A stretch of DNA of 64,000 bases, from positions 1-64,000 of the forward strand of contig JAURVB010013155.1 of the NCBI GenBank assembly GCA_033002965.1, read 5' to 3'. The DNA comes from Piper betle (taxonomy: Eukaryota > Streptophyta > Magnoliopsida > Piperales > Piperaceae). The notes under the pieces were generated by a model that worked only from the letters and a program-made list of their open reading frames with translations, ran no database searches and was not told where the DNA came from. The translations under genes were made by a program, and so were the position numbers. This document shows, in pieces, positions 61,227 to 64,000 of this stretch. Position 1 is the stretch's first letter, and every line of letters starts with the position of its first letter.

Positions 61227-62520
61227 ACTCTAATAGAAGTCAAACTCCTTTCGCTGGCTAGCTAATCGCTAAATTGGTTAAACTGCGTGTGGACCATCTA
61301 CTAACCATCTAATCTGTGTATCCTGGTTGTGGCCCATGGATGTACTATTATGTTATCTGAACAATCTAATTATTAGGACCATCCCATTTAGAGGTCATGC
61401 TGTCATTTTCTCTGACTCTATTCATGCGCATCCCTATGAGACTGTCACTAACAGTGCCTGATGGCAAGGCTCAAAATTCTCCAAGTAGCTGTCCTCATGT
61501 GGGGTGAGACAACAACTTGGCCATGGCTTAAGCTCTAATTGATCTACCCGGTCAGCGAATGAACAATACAAGGATAGTGATAGTGCATATTCAGTTGGTG
61601 GTAGTGCATCTCAAACGGTGGTTGTGCACCTCGGAGGTTAGTTGTGCTCCTCAGACGGTGGTTGTGCAACTCGGTCGGCAGTTGTGCACTTCGGTTGGTG
61701 GTTGTGCACTCGATTGGCGGTTGTGCAACTCAGTCGACGGTTGTGTAACTCGGTCGGTGGTTGTGCACTCGGTCAGCGGTTGTACAACTTGGTCGGTGGT
61801 TGTGCACTCGGTCGGCGGTTGTGCAACTCGGTCAGCAACAGTGCTATCTGGGTGCTAAGAATCTGATCTTGGTCATATACATTGTAAATCCACTACTATC
61901 TCTAACATGTCTTCCTCCATGTGTATGTCTCCCTAGAAGTGGCTACTAACAACTAGGCTCAGCTTGTCCAACCATGCATGTCTGATCCAAAGGGGTCTAG
62001 ATCATGGTGGTGATACATATGATGGTGAACCTATGCTGAACCCAAACTGATCTCCTGAAATTATTTGTGGCTGCTTCTATCAGTACCGACTGGTTCTCAA
62101 ACAGTTACCACTGATCTGGTGCCTTATCTCTTATGGAATCATTTCAAATATCTAATCTCATAGGCAATGGTGGTCTTGATTCTTTCCTTATCATATCGAT
62201 GGGTGGAATAGGGGATGCAGTGAAGTGCTCATAGGACTGTTGATCCACCTCGCTACTTATCCTCATTCATTACTGTCATTTGGAAGTGGTCCATCTCAAG
62301 TCATCTATCCAAACTCTCATCTATGCTCCAAGCACTTCAATGGCTCCATTCGCATAATCACAGCCTTCATCCTTAGGGATTTGTCTAAGGCACTCGGTGG
62401 TCCATCTCATGTGCCAACTAACTTGCCAATATTTCTATACTTCAAGCTCCTTACTGTTGCCCCTTCTCTTTTAACTCATTCCCACAATGTTACACCATGT
62501 CCCAAGGAAGTAGGACTAAT
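61227..62520. other. Non-coding interior of the host retroelement, segment 4
   Basis: No recognised protein domain on either strand. It contains the minisatellite at 61581-61837. It ends before TGTAACAACTCGTCCG at 62525, which looks like the terminus of a different LTR. Confidence 0.4.
61581..61837. repeat. Minisatellite, 13 units of 19-20 bp
   Basis: Units begin about every 20 bases from 61581 and follow GTTGTGCAACTCGGTCGGCG. Some units have 19 bases (GTTGTGCACTCGGTCGGCG, 61701, 61760 and 61799) and the others 20. Because 20 is not a multiple of three, the open frames across it cycle through all frames and are not evidence of a protein. Confidence 0.92.
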
Positions 62521-62524
62521 GTGG

Positions 62525-63011
62525 TGTAACAACTCGTCCGTTCCAAGCCACGAGCCAAGTGTTACTATATAAAACTAAGTAACCCATGACATAAAATTTA
62601 ATAAAATAAATGCTCAGAATAATCTAAACCCCATGAACCGAACCAAAATCCCACTGTCATGCAAACAATCTAGAAGTATAATAACAAATAAGAAAATTCC
62701 AAAGTAAAATAACAGAGTCCTCCAACTGTCCCGACTCTACCCATCCTTCCATGGTCACACCTACGGAGGCAATTCTGCATTAGTAATAAAAACACTAAGT
62801 CATATAATTACAAGAAACAAGTTAATATATTCCACAACATCTGAATTTGAATCTTTTAATGATTATGAGCCTATGTCGAGCTCTTATTATACTGGGAGGG
62901 TGGCCGCCCATCCAGCTACAATCCCATGTATGCACACACGCTACATGGCCCTTGGCCTGTAGTTACCAATGTTTGCCATTGAGTCACCCTTTTTGTATCA
63001 CAAGTGTATAA
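62525..63011 (-). mobile_element. Possible fragment of an unrelated LTR
   Basis: The left end TGTAACAACTCGTCCGTTCC resembles the TGTAACAACCCGTCC terminus of some plant LTRs read on the minus strand. The next element starts at 63012. No second terminus or target duplication is available, so this is a weak call. Confidence 0.3.
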
Positions 63012-63330
63012 TGTAACACCCCAATCCGGTTTACTTTCAACCCAGACCGGAATTGTTACAATGGATCGAACTACTTGTAACCAATTAATTTGGTTGACCT
63101 AAAACCTAATGGCTACGATATAACTCTCTCAACATCTCAAGATGGAGTACGTTGCTAATGTGAAAATAGTGCATGAATGAAATGCAAAAACCCTAGCAGG
63201 ATGCTACATGAATGTCATGATAATAACCACACCAAAAATAATTAAAATAGTAACAAAATTCTGAAATAAAACGGACAAGATCTCCCCTAAAAGTGCAATA
63301 AGGGGACAACCTGTTAAAACACGGCTCAAC

Positions 63331-63376
<46 letters not shown>

Positions 63377-64000
63377 ACAACAACAACAATAATTCACATC
63401 ACAATAGGATTGAAAACCCCCACACATTTTGAAATTGGCGTCTCGCCCACCTACAATTCATACTCATCATATCTGGATTATTTCTCATCTTATCATAGCA
63501 GCTCATTCTTGAACATATAGAACTTTTCTAAAACATTTCCAAAAGAGCACATACATTTCTACAACAAGGCATACGAGTTTCACAACTCATGCATATGTAC
63601 ACAACATGTATATCAACGAACATCATTCAACCCACATCATAGCTTACACAAAAGACGATGCGGAGCCAGGTATGTGTGTGCAATGCAAACGCTAGTCCTT
63701 TGTCAAAGCCGGCATACTCCATTCATCTTCCTCACCTACATATATAGTAAGAAAACACCAGCAACGGGTGCCACTGGTCCGGAAATAACTAATATCAAAC
63801 TGAAACATGAGAGCAAACTCTCATGGAAAGCAAATAATTATATATCTTTCTCAAGAACTTTCATAAGGGCAACTACAAAGGAACCATTGAGCAGCTGACT
63901 CAACAGCATCCCGATCTAGCTGGTACTGTGTCACTCTCGACAATTCTTTTCTAATCCACTTTTGAGAAACCTTGATCCTAAACCCTCTCTGAACCTCCAT
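63012..64000 (-). mobile_element. Partial long LTR family copy, cut by window end
   Basis: The left end is TGTAACACCCCAATCCGG, with family landmarks in order (CCCCTAAAAGTGCAATAAGGGG, CCTACATATATAGTAAG, GCCACTGGTCCGGAAATAACTAATATCAAACTG). The orientation is minus. The 5' end of the LTR lies beyond the window, so the target duplication cannot be checked. Confidence 0.8.
63333..63389. repeat. Compound microsatellite TA-AC-CAA
   Basis: An uninterrupted TA run (about 63333-63364), then an AC run, then CAA repeats, inside the partial long LTR. Confidence 0.9.

Noticed and set aside
61559..61949. Open frames across the minisatellite
   Set aside because: They are produced by the repeat; the 19/20-bp unit shifts frame at each unit, so no coding repeat is maintained.

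Overview
The window is nuclear DNA from a flowering plant. Its genes are split by short GT-AG introns, intergenic DNA is AT-rich, and nested Ty1/copia, Ty3/gypsy-like and hAT elements fill much of it. GC-rich gene 5' ends beside AT-rich flanks would fit a monocot, but that is inference and I cannot name a species.

Layout. 1-317 is the edge of a long-LTR element, and 318-3860 is gene-free, LTR-like and AT-rich. 3861-6320 (-) is a PhzF-like isomerase gene with six exons. 7943-11835 (-) is a TVP38/TMEM64 (VTT-domain) membrane protein gene with nine exons. 14044-14472 (+) is an intronless secreted protein with an eight-cysteine lipid-transfer-type motif. 14.5-21.5 kb holds hAT remnants and MITE-like elements. 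21873-25536 (+) is the cytosolic tyrosyl-tRNA synthetase gene with ten exons. About 26156-38603 (-) is a degenerate Ty1/copia element that has been invaded at least four times. 39777-40286 (+) is a plant L34e-superfamily (At5g19025-like) membrane protein gene. 43840-46350 (-) is a decayed LSM2 gene that keeps its introns. From 46635 to the end the window is almost entirely nested retrotransposon sequence.

The dominant repeat is a family of about 2.8 kb TG...CA sequences (start TGTAAAACCC, end GGGGTGTTACA). Four copies have matching 5-bp target duplications and are read as solo LTRs. Together the nine full and partial copies make up roughly 18 kb of the 64 kb. A second solo LTR (1.36 kb, Athila/Tat-like) is nested inside one of them.

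The most notable host-gene observation is that three conserved genes each lose reading frame at or next to a short G run (PhzF-like, TyrRS, L34e-like). The L34e-like case returns to frame 16 codons later. This is either a shared sequence-quality artefact or real gene decay, and it decides whether these genes are annotated as functional. I found no new multi-gene system. The host genes show no operon-like or cluster relationship to each other.
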